Origin: Actinomycetes bacterium
Lineage (GTDB): Bacteria; Actinomycetota; Acidimicrobiia; Acidimicrobiales; Ilumatobacteraceae
Length of the DNA stretch: 64,000 bases
Assembly: GCA_025356335.1 (NCBI GenBank)
Contig: JANXUF010000125.1
Location: 1-64,000, forward strand
Direction of reading: 5' to 3'
This document shows, piece after piece, positions 41,996 through 50,928 of this stretch. How positions within the stretch are numbered: position 1 is the first letter of the stretch; every line of letters begins with the position of its first letter. The notes beneath the pieces are model-generated. The model saw only the letters and a list, made by a program, of their open reading frames with translations. It did not search any database and was not told the origin of the DNA. The position numbers and the translations under genes are program-made.

Positions 41996-43237
41996 TTAGC
42001 GCTTGATGTCCAGGAGAAAGCTCGACAGCACGACGAAGGCGACGACCGCCATCAACGGGGCGAAGAACGGCACGACCTTGGCAAAGTCGACGCGATACGG
42101 CTTGCCGCGCCGCGACCGCAGCCGTTCGTAGGTGGCGATGACGAAGTGGCCGCCGTCGAACGGGATGATCGGCAGCAGGTTGAACAGGCCGAGCGCGAGG
42201 TTGAGGGCACCGAACAGGTACAGCGAGTTCTCGAACCCGGTGCGGAACACCGTCGAGCTCTCCTTGCCGATACCAACGACACTGCTCGCTCGTTGTGTCG
42301 GATCGTCCTTGCGTTGTCCCGTGACGGTGTCGAACAATTTGACGATGCCGGACGGACTGAAGATGCGGCCGATGCCGAGGACCGTTTGCTTCGTTTCGTA
42401 CCCGACTTCACCGAAGCCTCGACCGACAGCCTGGAGCGGGTTGCGTGCGATCTGCGTCTCGACTCCCCCAAAGGAGACGCCGAGGAAACCGACTGCCTCG
42501 CCGTTCGGATTGGTTGCCGCCAACGTCACCGGGACGGTCTGCGCAACGCCGTCGCGGACGACGCCGAGCGAGATCGTTGCTCCCGGGTGGGCCTTGATGT
42601 AGGCAACCATCTTCTCGATCGTTGTGAACGACTGTCCGTCGACGGTGACGATCTGATCGGTGGTGCGCAGGCCGGCAGCGACAGCGGGACCCGTCGTGCC
42701 GACAGTGACGGTCGGGGTGCCAGTGTCCTTGTAGACCTTTTCGTTGTAGAACATGAACAGCGCGCAGAACGACAGCAGCGCCAGCAGCAGGTTCGTGAAC
42801 GGACCGGCGAGGATCATCCGTGCACGCCGGCCGTAGGACTGCGCCCGGAAGGTCCGTGATTCGAGTTCCGGCGGGATGTCGTCCTCGAGGTTCGTCATGC
42901 CCGGCGTCTTGACGTAGCCGCCGGCGAGGATCGCCTTGATGCCGAACTCGGTCTCGCCACGCTTGACGCTCCAGATGCGTGGACCGAAGCCGACGAAGAA
43001 CTCCGAGGCGCGCATGCCGCCCTTGCGGGCCAGCAGGAAATGACCGAGTTCGTGCAGCACGACGGAGACCAGCAGCACGAAGATGAACGCCAGCCAACCC
43101 CAGTCGAGGAATCCGATGACCGCCAACACGGCGACGAGGATGCCGAGACGGACGAACGAGTCGCGCTTGGTCAACGGCGGCTCCTCGGCGAGCGGTGTTT
43201 CGGCTTCTCTGGCTTGCATCATCGCACCGACGGTCAT
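41996..43237 (-). CDS. rseP: Site-2 intramembrane zinc protease (RseP/Rip1 family)
   Basis: A 413-aa S2P metalloprotease. HELGH (Zn and catalytic Glu) in the first conserved helix, a PDZ domain (about 185-260; GPAVAAGLRTTDQIVTVDG) and LLPIIPFDGGH (third ligand Asp). It cleaves membrane-bound anti-sigma factors or other single-pass proteins. ATG 43237 overlaps the dxr stop by 4 nt (ATGA); the longer start at 43273 would overlap dxr by 40 nt. Confidence 0.94.
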   Translation of the reverse strand: MTVGAMMQAREAETPLAEEPPLTKRDSFVRLGILVAVLAVIGFLDWGWLAFIFVLLVSVVLHELGHFLLARKGGMRASEFFVGFGPRIWSVKRGETEFGIKAILAGGYVKTPGMTNLEDDIPPELESRTFRAQSYGRRARMILAGPFTNLLLALLSFCALFMFYNEKVYKDTGTPTVTVGTTGPAVAAGLRTTDQIVTVDGQSFTTIEKMVAYIKAHPGATISLGVVRDGVAQTVPVTLAATNPNGEAVGFLGVSFGGVETQIARNPLQAVGRGFGEVGYETKQTVLGIGRIFSPSGIVKLFDTVTGQRKDDPTQRASSVVGIGKESSTVFRTGFENSLYLFGALNLALGLFNLLPIIPFDGGHFVIATYERLRSRRGKPYRVDFAKVVPFFAPLMAVVAFVVLSSFLLDIKR

Positions 43238-44421
43238 CGGCTGCTCCGTTCTTTCGATCGACGGTTCAGGCAACGATGGGCGACCTCGCGGGCGGCGGCA
43301 TCAGCGGCAAAAATGTCGTCTGCGGTTGTGGGTATCACACCATCATGGTGCTGTAGAGCGTCATCAAGTACGTCAGGTATCTCAATCCAACGTAAAGCCC
43401 CACTCAGGAAGGCGTCGACGGCGACTTCGTTCGCAGCACTGAGCCAGGCCGGAGCTGTACCGCCGACGCGGCCAGCGGCGTAGGCCAATGGTAGGCACCG
43501 GAATGTCACCGTGTCCGGCTCGTCGAAGTCGAGACGTTTCAGTGTCTTCCAGTCGATTGCGCCGAACGGCGTGGCGATGCGGCCGGGGTAACCGAGGGCG
43601 TAGCCGATCGGTAACCGCATGTCCGGCATCGACAACTGGGCGATCGTCGCCCCATCGGTGAAGGTCGCCATCGAATGCACGATCGACTGCTGGTGGACGA
43701 CGACGTCGATCTGGTCGTAGGCAACACCGAAGAGTTCATGCGCCTCGATCACCTCGAGACCCTTGTTCATCAGCGTCGAAGAGTCCACCGTGATCTTCCG
43801 TCCCATCGACCATGTCGGATGAGCAAGCGCCTGTTCGACGGTGATTTCGGCCAGTGCCTCGGCGCTGCGGCCACGGAATGGGCCCCCACTGGCGGTGAGC
43901 ACGAGGCTCGCCAGTTCCCGACCACCGTTGGGGAGCATCGACGCCCGCAGGCACTGGTGGATTGCGCAGTGTTCGGAATCGACCGGCACGATCTCGGCAC
44001 CAACGGTCGAGCGGAGCGGCTGGACGATCGGGCCGGCGGCGATCAGGCTTTCCTTGTTGGCCAACGCCAGCCGCTTACCGGCACGCAGCGTTGCCAGTGT
44101 GACGGGAAGCCCGGCGAAGCCGACGACGCCGTTGACGACCACGTCGGCGAGATCGACGATGTCGGAGAAGGTGTCGACGAGACGAGCGAAGGGCAGCGCG
44201 GCGGCGACCTCCCGGCGCCTCGATTCGTCGGCGACCGCCACGACCTGCGGACGGAATTCGAGCGCCTGGGCGATCAGCGTCTCGACCGATGACCCGACGC
44301 CGAGGGCGACGATCTCGTAGGCGTCACCATCGGCCCGGCTGTTTTCGGCGCGAATGACGTCGAGCGTCTGCCTGCCGATCGAACCGGTCGAACCGGCAAT
44401 GGCGACACGAACGGCACCCAC
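43234..44421 (-). CDS. dxr: 1-deoxy-D-xylulose-5-phosphate reductoisomerase
   Basis: A 395-aa NADPH enzyme making MEP. AIAGSTGSIGRQTLDVI (cofactor), ANKESLIAAG, VPVDSEHCAIHQCL (metal site), SGGPFRG, and HPTWSMGRKITVDSSTLMNKGLE are intact. GTG 44421 is preceded by TAGACT at 6 nt, so a leaderless mRNA is likely for the dxr-rseP pair. Confidence 0.96.
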   Translation of the reverse strand: MGAVRVAIAGSTGSIGRQTLDVIRAENSRADGDAYEIVALGVGSSVETLIAQALEFRPQVVAVADESRRREVAAALPFARLVDTFSDIVDLADVVVNGVVGFAGLPVTLATLRAGKRLALANKESLIAAGPIVQPLRSTVGAEIVPVDSEHCAIHQCLRASMLPNGGRELASLVLTASGGPFRGRSAEALAEITVEQALAHPTWSMGRKITVDSSTLMNKGLEVIEAHELFGVAYDQIDVVVHQQSIVHSMATFTDGATIAQLSMPDMRLPIGYALGYPGRIATPFGAIDWKTLKRLDFDEPDTVTFRCLPLAYAAGRVGGTAPAWLSAANEVAVDAFLSGALRWIEIPDVLDDALQHHDGVIPTTADDIFAADAAAREVAHRCLNRRSKERSSR

Positions 44422-44427
44422 TCGATC

Positions 44428-44433
44428 AGTCTA
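44428..44433 (-). promoter_or_regulatory. -10 box, leaderless dxr start
   Basis: TAGACT on the minus strand lies 6 nt before GTG 44421. Confidence 0.45.
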
Positions 44434-44477
44434 CGAGCGAGCCGATGAGAGCAACCTGAGACGCTGCCCGGGTGCAA

Positions 44478-44493
44478 CGCCCGATACCGGGCG
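44478..44493 (-). terminator. Hairpin after cdsA
   Basis: CGCCCG and CGGGCG flank a 4-nt loop about 70 nt downstream of the cdsA stop on the minus strand and before the dxr promoter. No U tract. Confidence 0.35.
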
Positions 44494-44565
44494 ATGGGTC
44501 AGCAGGTGGACGTGGTGTCCACGAAGTGACCCACGCTCGGCGTTTTCGGGGGATGGTGCGGTTCG

Positions 44566-46128
44566 CTATTTGTGCAGGTAGGGCTGCAGGATCTGCAACA
44601 TGTAGTACGCCGCCGGTAGGGCGAAGAGGAAGCCATCGAAACGGTCGAGGATGCCGCCGTGACCTGGCAACAGAGTGCCGAAATCCTTGATGTCGAGATT
44701 GCGTTTGAACATCGATTCGGTCAGATCGCCGATCGGAGCGACGATGGCGATCACGACGGCGAAGATGATCAGGTCGCCGAGACCCTTCCACGTCTGCGTT
44801 TTGCTGTTCACCACATGGACGAGCACGAGCGCAAGGATCGTAAAGATGATCCCCCCGATCAGACCTTCGACGGTCTTGTTCGGGCTGATCCATCCGCGAA
44901 GCGGCGTGCGGCCGGCGAACGAGCCGATGACCAGCGCTCCGACGTCCGTCGCCACGACGGCGATCGCCACGTAGAGCAGCGTGTCTGTTCCGACGTGCTT
45001 GAGTCCGAAGAGGTGATTACCCTGCTGCAGGATCAGCGCGGCGTGCGAACCGAGCACACCGATCCAGACGACACCGAGCAGGGTGATCGCCGTATTCGGC
45101 AACGGCCCGCTCTGCACACTGTCGTTGGAAATCGCCGTCACCGCCGTGCCACCGAAGGCGAGCACGACGACGAGCATGATGCCGAGCGTTCCCTGCCAGT
45201 ACGCGGCGAGCGGCATGACGGCACACGCGGCGATACCGACGACGCTGGCTGGTCGGTACCCCCGCTCGGTTGCCTTGTCGTAGAACTCGACGGCCGCAAG
45301 ACCGAGTACGGCGACGATCAGGCCGAGCACGGCGACGGCGCGGATCCGCAACAGCAGGAAGAAAACTGCGGCCATGACGAGGCCTGCGAAGATCGCCGCC
45401 GGCATGTTTCGTCCGCCCACGCCGGGCTTCGGGCCATTCGGGCGCGCAACCGGCGCGCCAGGACGGCCGCCGAGTGAGCCGGGCGGGACGCTCTGGCCCG
45501 GTGGACGGCGGCGATTCCCGGGGCCCGCAGCGCGCTCGCTCGGGCGTTCCTCCGGCCTGCCGGAGGACCGACGTTGACGATCTCCGGGTGCGCCCTGACG
45601 GGGGATCGAGCCGGACGGCGACGTCGGGTCGGTGCCGATCTGGATCGGCTCACGGACTCGTGGCCCCGTTGGCGCCGACAGAGCCTCCGTCGGCGGCGCG
45701 AGCGGCAGAGCCGCCGCCGATCCAGCGCTGCCAGGAAACAGTGGCTCATCATCGAATGGCCGATCATGGGCACCGGTCACCTCTGGGGGGCCAGACGGCA
45801 TCACCGGGGGTGCAGGCACGACGTCGTGAGGTCCGGTCGGAGCGGAACCGGCATCGTCTCGCCACACGGGGACCTGCTGCGAGAAACTCGACCAGATGTC
45901 GAGATCGTCGGTCGGATCCTTGCCAACGACGATGCGCGGCACCTCACCGGTCGGCGGGGCCGTCCAGTGAGGGAGCGGGCCGGTCTCGTCCGGTCCGAAG
46001 CGGAGCGGGCCGGAGCTCGGGTCACGGGCCGGCGTGGGGCGCGAGCCGTCCTTGGGCTCGAGGCTGGACCACTCGTCAAAGTCGTCCGAATCATCCTGGC
46101 GCTCTGGGCGCCACATGTTGTCGGTCAT
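44566..46128 (-). CDS. cdsA: Phosphatidate cytidylyltransferase with long disordered N-terminus
   Basis: A 520-aa CDP-diacylglycerol synthase. Residues about 250-520 hold eight or so membrane helices and the family signature: SPNKTVEGLIGG then LTESMFKRNLDIKDFGTLLP and GHGGILDRFDG. The first 240 residues are Pro/Gly/Arg/Asp-rich, without membrane segments, and contain two acidic-Trp motifs, DFDEWSSL and DLDIWSSF. ATG 46128 is preceded by GGGGG at about 8 nt. Confidence 0.93.
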   Translation of the reverse strand: MTDNMWRPERQDDSDDFDEWSSLEPKDGSRPTPARDPSSGPLRFGPDETGPLPHWTAPPTGEVPRIVVGKDPTDDLDIWSSFSQQVPVWRDDAGSAPTGPHDVVPAPPVMPSGPPEVTGAHDRPFDDEPLFPGSAGSAAALPLAPPTEALSAPTGPRVREPIQIGTDPTSPSGSIPRQGAPGDRQRRSSGRPEERPSERAAGPGNRRRPPGQSVPPGSLGGRPGAPVARPNGPKPGVGGRNMPAAIFAGLVMAAVFFLLLRIRAVAVLGLIVAVLGLAAVEFYDKATERGYRPASVVGIAACAVMPLAAYWQGTLGIMLVVVLAFGGTAVTAISNDSVQSGPLPNTAITLLGVVWIGVLGSHAALILQQGNHLFGLKHVGTDTLLYVAIAVVATDVGALVIGSFAGRTPLRGWISPNKTVEGLIGGIIFTILALVLVHVVNSKTQTWKGLGDLIIFAVVIAIVAPIGDLTESMFKRNLDIKDFGTLLPGHGGILDRFDGFLFALPAAYYMLQILQPYLHK

Positions 46129-46146
46129 ACCAATACCCCCTGGGTC

Positions 46147-46704
46147 TCAGACTTCGAGGAGCTCCTGCTCCTTGCGACCCACTGCTTTGTCAATGGCGTC
46201 AACGTGGTCATGGGTGATCTTCTCGAGTTCCTTCTCGGCTCGTTCCAGTTCGTCTGCCGAGATGTCCTTGAGCTTTTCAGAAGCTTCGAGGTCTTTGCGG
46301 GCATCTCGCCGAATATTGCGCACGGCAACTCGCCCGTCTTCTGCCATGTTCTTGACGACTTTGACGTATTCCTTGCGCCGTTCGGCGGTGAGCGGGGGGA
46401 GGTTGAGGCGAATCACGACACCGTCGTTGTTCGGGGAGACGCCGAGGTCGCTGTCGCGGATCGCCTTTTCGATGGCACCGAGCGTCGAACGGTCGTGCGG
46501 CTTGATGACGAGCTGGCGAGCCTCCGGCACCTGGAACGAGGCGAGCTGCTGCAACGGCACGTTTGCACCGTAGTAGCTGATCATCAACTGATCGACGAGG
46601 GCGGCATTCGCCCGGCCGGTCCGTACAGACGCGAACTGATTCTGCGTGTGCTCGATCGCCTTCTCCATCTTGTCGATGGCTTCGAGCAGGGTGTCTTCAG
46701 TCAC
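46147..46704 (-). CDS. frr: Ribosome recycling factor
   Basis: A 185-aa factor releasing ribosomes after termination. VRTGRANAALVDQLMISYYG, LASFQVPEARQLVIKPHD, NDGVVIRLNLPPLTAERRKEYVK and VRNIRRDARKDL are family blocks. The GTG start overlaps the pyrH stop (GTGA). Followed 18 nt later by cdsA. Confidence 0.97.
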   Translation of the reverse strand: MTEDTLLEAIDKMEKAIEHTQNQFASVRTGRANAALVDQLMISYYGANVPLQQLASFQVPEARQLVIKPHDRSTLGAIEKAIRDSDLGVSPNNDGVVIRLNLPPLTAERRKEYVKVVKNMAEDGRVAVRNIRRDARKDLEASEKLKDISADELERAEKELEKITHDHVDAIDKAVGRKEQELLEV

Positions 46705-47450
46705 CCAACAAGCGTACCGACGTGTTGACCTTCGAGTAGGGATCTCACATTGCCACCTGCAAGCAGGTCGAACACCACGATCGGAATATGCTGATCCATG
46801 CAGAAGGTGATGGCGGTCGAATCCATCACTTTGAGACCCTTGTTGATGACGTCGATATACGAGATGTGCTCGAATCGCGTCGCCGTCGGATCGAGCTTGG
46901 GATCAGCGGTGTAGATGCCGTCGACACCGGAATGGGTCCCCTTGAGGATCACGCCGGCTTCGAGTTCGGCCGCGCGCAGCGCCGCAGCGGTATCGGTCGT
47001 GAAGAACGGGTTGCCGGTACCGCCGGCGAGAATGACGACGCGACCCTTGCTGAGGTGGCGCAATGCGCGTCGGCGGATGTACGGCTCCGCGACCTTCGGC
47101 ATTTCGACGGCGGTCATCACGCGGCTGTCCTGGCCGACACGCTCGAGCGCGTCCTGCAATGCCAGGCCGTTCATGACGGTGGCGATCATTCCCATATGGT
47201 CCGCTTGGGCCTGGTCCATGCCCTGGCCGGCACCTTTGACGCCACGCCAGAAGTTGCCGCCGCCGACGACGATCGAGATATCGACCTCGAACGTCGACTT
47301 GACATCACGCAGTTCCGTGGCGATCTGCTCCAACGTCTCGGTATTCAGACCGAAGCCCGACGGTTCGGCGAGCGCCTCGCCGGACAACTTGAGAACGACA
47401 CGGGCCCAACGGGCCGATCGGCGCTGCTGGTCCGGCAAGGCGTCGGTCAT
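46701..47450 (-). CDS. pyrH: Uridylate kinase
   Basis: A 249-aa amino-acid-kinase-fold UMP kinase. VVLKLSGEALAEPSGFG, VVGGGNFWRG, ILAGGTGNPFFTTDTAAALRA and VMDSTAITFCMDQ are conserved. ATG 47450 was chosen because the longer open frame upstream overlaps tsf and has no family similarity. It starts 7 nt after tsf. Confidence 0.97.
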   Translation of the reverse strand: MTDALPDQQRRSARWARVVLKLSGEALAEPSGFGLNTETLEQIATELRDVKSTFEVDISIVVGGGNFWRGVKGAGQGMDQAQADHMGMIATVMNGLALQDALERVGQDSRVMTAVEMPKVAEPYIRRRALRHLSKGRVVILAGGTGNPFFTTDTAAALRAAELEAGVILKGTHSGVDGIYTADPKLDPTATRFEHISYIDVINKGLKVMDSTAITFCMDQHIPIVVFDLLAGGNVRSLLEGQHVGTLVG

Positions 47451-47457
47451 GCTGTGG

Positions 47458-48249
47458 TCAGGCGCCGATCTCGACCTGGGCGAAACGGACGATCGTCGCC
47501 CCGTTGAGGAGCTGCTTGATCGACATCTTGTCGTCCTTGGCGTACGGCTGGTCGAGCAGGGCGACATCTTTGAAGAAGCCCTGGATACGGCCTTCGACGA
47601 TCTTCGGGACCGCCGCTGCCGGCTTGCCCTCGTTGACGGTGATCGTCTCGAGCGTGGCGCGCTCTTTGGCGACGACATCCTCGGGGACGTCCTCGCGGGC
47701 GAGATATTTCGGACGGGCAAAAGCGATGTGTACGGCGATGTCGTGAGCGAGTTCGGACGAACCACCTGCGAGCTCGACAAGCGTGGCGTTGACGCCGCGG
47801 CCGCCCTGGACATGGATGTAGGACTCGAGGCTGTTGCCCTCTGCCGCTTCGAACCGGACGACTTCGCCGAGTTCGATGTTCTCCTTGAGGGTGATCTTCA
47901 GGTTGTCGAGGATCTCGGCGCGTTCCTTGACAGCGTCGGTGCCCTTGAGGGCGACGAGCGCAGCGAGGGTCTGTGCCTCGGCTTTGAAGTGCTCCGAACC
48001 GGCGACGAAGTCGGTTTCCGACTTCAGCTTGACGATCGCGCCGACCTTGCTGTCGACGACGAGGGCCACGGTGCCCTGCGCGTTCTCGCGATCCTCACGC
48101 TTCGCGGAGGCGGCAAGACCCTTCTCACGAAGCCACTGGGCTGCCGCTTCGGCGTTGCCGTCATTGGCTTCGAGGGCGCGCTTGGCGTCCATCATGCCAG
48201 CGCCTGTCGACTGGCGCAGGGCCTGTACATCTTTGGCAGTGAATGCCAT
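47458..48249 (-). CDS. tsf: Elongation factor Ts
   Basis: A 263-aa nucleotide exchange factor for EF-Tu. UBA-like N-terminus with VQALRQSTGAGMMDAKRAL, the core SETDFVAGSEHF and HIAFARPKYL are conserved; the C-terminal motif IKQLLNGATIVRFAQVEIG is typical. It lies 3 nt downstream of rpsB. Confidence 0.97.
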   Translation of the reverse strand: MAFTAKDVQALRQSTGAGMMDAKRALEANDGNAEAAAQWLREKGLAASAKREDRENAQGTVALVVDSKVGAIVKLKSETDFVAGSEHFKAEAQTLAALVALKGTDAVKERAEILDNLKITLKENIELGEVVRFEAAEGNSLESYIHVQGGRGVNATLVELAGGSSELAHDIAVHIAFARPKYLAREDVPEDVVAKERATLETITVNEGKPAAAVPKIVEGRIQGFFKDVALLDQPYAKDDKMSIKQLLNGATIVRFAQVEIGA

Positions 48250-48252
48250 TGT

Positions 48253-49233
48253 TCAGCTCTCCAGTGCTTCGAGGGTCTCGGAGGAATCGGCGACGGTTTC
48301 AGAGAGCGGCTCGGAGACGTCGATCAGGGTCGCAACGGAGCCGGCTTCGGCTGCTGTCTCCTCGCCGGCTTCGGCGCCATCGGCGCCATCGGCGCCATCG
48401 GCGACAGGGGCGGTCTTGGAACCGGCGAGGCGGGCCTCACGCTCCTGCTGGGCCTGCGCCGCCTGACGGCGGGCGTCGGTCTGCTGGGCGTAGAACACGG
48501 CTTCCTCGTCGGCGTTGCGCTTGGGCGTGACACCAGGGTGCTTCTTCGAGTAGATGAAGCGGCCCTCGTCGACGGCATCAGCGATGACGCGGCACAGCAG
48601 GCTCGTCGAGCGGATGGCGTCATCGTTGCCGGGAATCGGGAAGGTGACGACATCGGGATCGACATTCGTGTCGACGACGGCGATGACCGGGATGCCGAGC
48701 TTGTTCGACTCGGTGACCGCGATGTGCTCCTTCTTCGTGTCGAGGATGAACACCGCGTCCGGGCGCTTGGCAAGCCCGCGGATGCCTCCGAGGTTCTTCT
48801 GCAGCTTGGTGAGCTCACGGCTCAGCAGCAGGGCTTCCTTCTTCGGCATGGCGTCGAATTCGCCGCTCGTCTTCATGCGCTCGTATTCCTGCATTTTCGA
48901 GACCCGCTTGGCGATCGTCTCGAAGTTCGTCAGCATCCCGCCGAGCCAACGCTCGTTGATGTACGGCATGCCGGACTTCTCGGCGAAGCTGCGTACCGGG
49001 TCCTGCGCTGAGTTCTTCGTACCGATGAACAGGATCGTGCCGCCCTCGGCGACGAGATCGCGCACGTAGGCGTAGGCGTCGTTGATACGCGTCAGCGTCT
49101 GGTTGAGATCGATGATGTAGATACCGTTGCGCTCGCCAAAAATGAATCGCTTCATCTTCGGGTTCCAACGGCGGGTCTGATGTCCGAAATGGACGCCGGC
49201 TTCGAGCAGCTGGCGCATGGTGACTACGGCCAT
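48253..49233 (-). CDS. rpsB: 30S ribosomal protein S2
   Basis: A 326-aa S2 with LLEAGVHFGHQTRRWNPKM, NGIYIIDLNQT, WLGGMLTNFETI and PVIAVVDTNVDPD. After about residue 250 a 75-residue Ala/Gln/Glu-rich tail follows, typical of actinobacterial S2 but with GADGADGAEAG repeats. ATG 49233 follows AGGAGA at about 10 nt. The 197-nt region upstream (49234-49430) carries only the presumed rpsB promoter and leader. Confidence 0.97.
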   Translation of the reverse strand: MAVVTMRQLLEAGVHFGHQTRRWNPKMKRFIFGERNGIYIIDLNQTLTRINDAYAYVRDLVAEGGTILFIGTKNSAQDPVRSFAEKSGMPYINERWLGGMLTNFETIAKRVSKMQEYERMKTSGEFDAMPKKEALLLSRELTKLQKNLGGIRGLAKRPDAVFILDTKKEHIAVTESNKLGIPVIAVVDTNVDPDVVTFPIPGNDDAIRSTSLLCRVIADAVDEGRFIYSKKHPGVTPKRNADEEAVFYAQQTDARRQAAQAQQEREARLAGSKTAPVADGADGADGAEAGEETAAEAGSVATLIDVSEPLSETVADSSETLEALES

Positions 49234-49430
49234 GACAATGATCTCCTCTCCTGTGGTTGATTGAGCGACACCGTCCAGCGCCCGTTCGGGCGACCACAGG
49301 GGGACGGCGCACTGGTCTAACATGTGCACTGTGACAACGGATCCCACGCGGGAAACCGGGGACGGATTGTACCGGCGGAGCGAGGATTCGGTCGAGTTTT
49401 CCGGTCAGTCAGTCGATTTCGGATGAAGTG

Positions 49431-49904
49431 TCAGCGGCAGACGAGCCTCGCCGTTGAGGGGGCATGCCGGTTGGCACCGTCGAGCGGCACGAGGTACGGG
49501 CGGACAACGATGCGGCCGAGCAGAGGTGCCGGGTCGAGGTAGTCGTCACGAAGGCGAAGGCCGAAGAACAGACGGTCGGTGGTCACTCCGACGAGCTGAC
49601 CGGAATTGATCATTTCGCCCCGACGAACGCTGGTGCTGGCGAGCCGGCCATAGGTCGTGCGATACCCGTCGAGGTGTTCGACCACGACGTACAGCGTGCC
49701 GGCGACCGCACCCGCAAATGAGACGGTGCCGGCAGCCGCTGATGTCACTGCTGTACCGGCGGGCGGTTCGTACTCGATCCCCCGATTGCCGGGACAGTAC
49801 GAGCACCCGGGTTGGCGAAAGGGATCGACGACCGCCGCACGTACAGGCGGTACCAGACAGGGCGTGGCACCGACCAGCATGCTGAAGAACAATGACGACA
49901 ACAT
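49431..49904 (-). CDS. Exported degenerate LytM/M23-like protein
   Basis: A 157-aa protein with a signal peptide (residues 1-24, LFFSMLVGATPCLVPPVRA) and a domain with LytM sheet landmarks: PPAGTAVTSAAAGTVSFAG, GTLYVVVEHLDGYRTTYGRL and GEMINSGQLVGVT. The metal ligands of active M23 peptidases (HxxxD and HxH) are absent: the positions read GIEYEPP and LFFGLRL. It is therefore probably non-catalytic. The position beside rpsB and xerC matches that of Rv2891 in Mycobacterium. ATG 49904 follows GGAGGA. Confidence 0.78.
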   Translation of the reverse strand: MLSSLFFSMLVGATPCLVPPVRAAVVDPFRQPGCSYCPGNRGIEYEPPAGTAVTSAAAGTVSFAGAVAGTLYVVVEHLDGYRTTYGRLASTSVRRGEMINSGQLVGVTTDRLFFGLRLRDDYLDPAPLLGRIVVRPYLVPLDGANRHAPSTARLVCR

Positions 49905-49944
49905 TCGATGCTGCTTCCTCCGGAATCGTTTGGCAACGGACCGG

Positions 49945-50928
49945 TCAGGCCCGGGGGTGCGTCCGCTCGTAGACGGAGCGCAGGCGTTCCTTACTGACGT
50001 GCGTATATCGCTGGGTCGTGGCGACGTCGCTGTGGCCGAGCAGTTCCTGGACGACCCGCAGGTCGGCACCGCCGTCGAGCAGGTGGGTTGCGAAGGTATG
50101 CCGCAATGCATGTGGGTGGGTCGGATCGCCCGCCCGGTCGTCGATGATCCGGCGCACATCCCGCGGCGTCAGACGCTTGTTCCGGCGGTTGTAAAACAGT
50201 GCCACTGGGTCGTCCGGAACACTCCCCACGCTTGTCGTACGCACCCCGAGCCACGCCCGCAGGGCGGCGACGGACGGTTCGGACAGCGGAATGCGGCGCT
50301 GTTTCGATCCCTTTCCCCAGACCACTGCCGCACCGGCGCCGAGGTCGAGGTCATCGACGTTCAGACCGCACAACTCCGAAACGCGGACACCGCTGCCGTA
50401 CAACACCTCGAGGACCGAGTCGTCACGAAGACGGATCCACTGTGGAGTGTCGAACTGGAGAGGGTCAGCGGTGTCCGGCTCGAGCAGGTGTTGCAGTTCC
50501 GCCCGATCGAGGATGCGCGGTAACCGCCCGGTGCCGCCCTGGGTATGGATGGAAACCGACGGATCGCTGGGGATCAGCCCTCGACGCCGGCACCAGCTGA
50601 AATAGCGTCGCAACGCAGCCGTCTTCCTGGTCACCGACCGTCTTGCGTACTGCTGCGTTGTCAGGTCAGCCAGATAGCGCCGGATGACCTGCTTGTCGAC
50701 ATCGACCGGATTGTCGATCCCGGACGCCGCCACCCACTCGACGAATGCTGCGAGATCGGATCGATAGGCGGCGATGGTGTTGTCCGACAATGCAACGAGC
50801 GAGTTGGCGAAGTCGTCCTGATACCAGCTCACCTGTTGCAAGGTACCGCCGACACCCTGTGCGGATGCTGCACCCTCGCCCACCCGCGCCGTGCCGGCAT
50901 CGGGATTCCTCGATCGGCGGGCTGGCAT
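49945..50928 (-). CDS. xerC: Tyrosine recombinase XerC/XerD
   Basis: A 327-aa tyrosine recombinase for chromosome dimer resolution. N-terminal SAM-like domain (DNTIAAYRSDLAAFVEW), catalytic Arg in GSGVRVSELCGL, HALRHTFATHLL, LGHSDVATTQRYTHV with the nucleophile Tyr. ATG 50928 shares a base with the dprA stop (TGATG). The name follows its usual place near rpsB; XerD identity cannot be excluded. Confidence 0.92.
   Translation of the reverse strand: MPARRSRNPDAGTARVGEGAASAQGVGGTLQQVSWYQDDFANSLVALSDNTIAAYRSDLAAFVEWVAASGIDNPVDVDKQVIRRYLADLTTQQYARRSVTRKTAALRRYFSWCRRRGLIPSDPSVSIHTQGGTGRLPRILDRAELQHLLEPDTADPLQFDTPQWIRLRDDSVLEVLYGSGVRVSELCGLNVDDLDLGAGAAVVWGKGSKQRRIPLSEPSVAALRAWLGVRTTSVGSVPDDPVALFYNRRNKRLTPRDVRRIIDDRAGDPTHPHALRHTFATHLLDGGADLRVVQELLGHSDVATTQRYTHVSKERLRSVYERTHPRA

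Noticed and set aside
46701..47813. N-terminal extension of pyrH up to 47813
   Set aside because: The extra 121 codons overlap tsf in another frame and contain Arg/Ser low-complexity; ATG 47450 gives a standard UMP kinase.
46915..49011. 698-codon open frame on the + strand across pyrH, tsf and rpsB
   Set aside because: It is antisense to three highly conserved genes; its protein is low in recognisable motifs and arises from GC-rich codon bias in the opposite strand.
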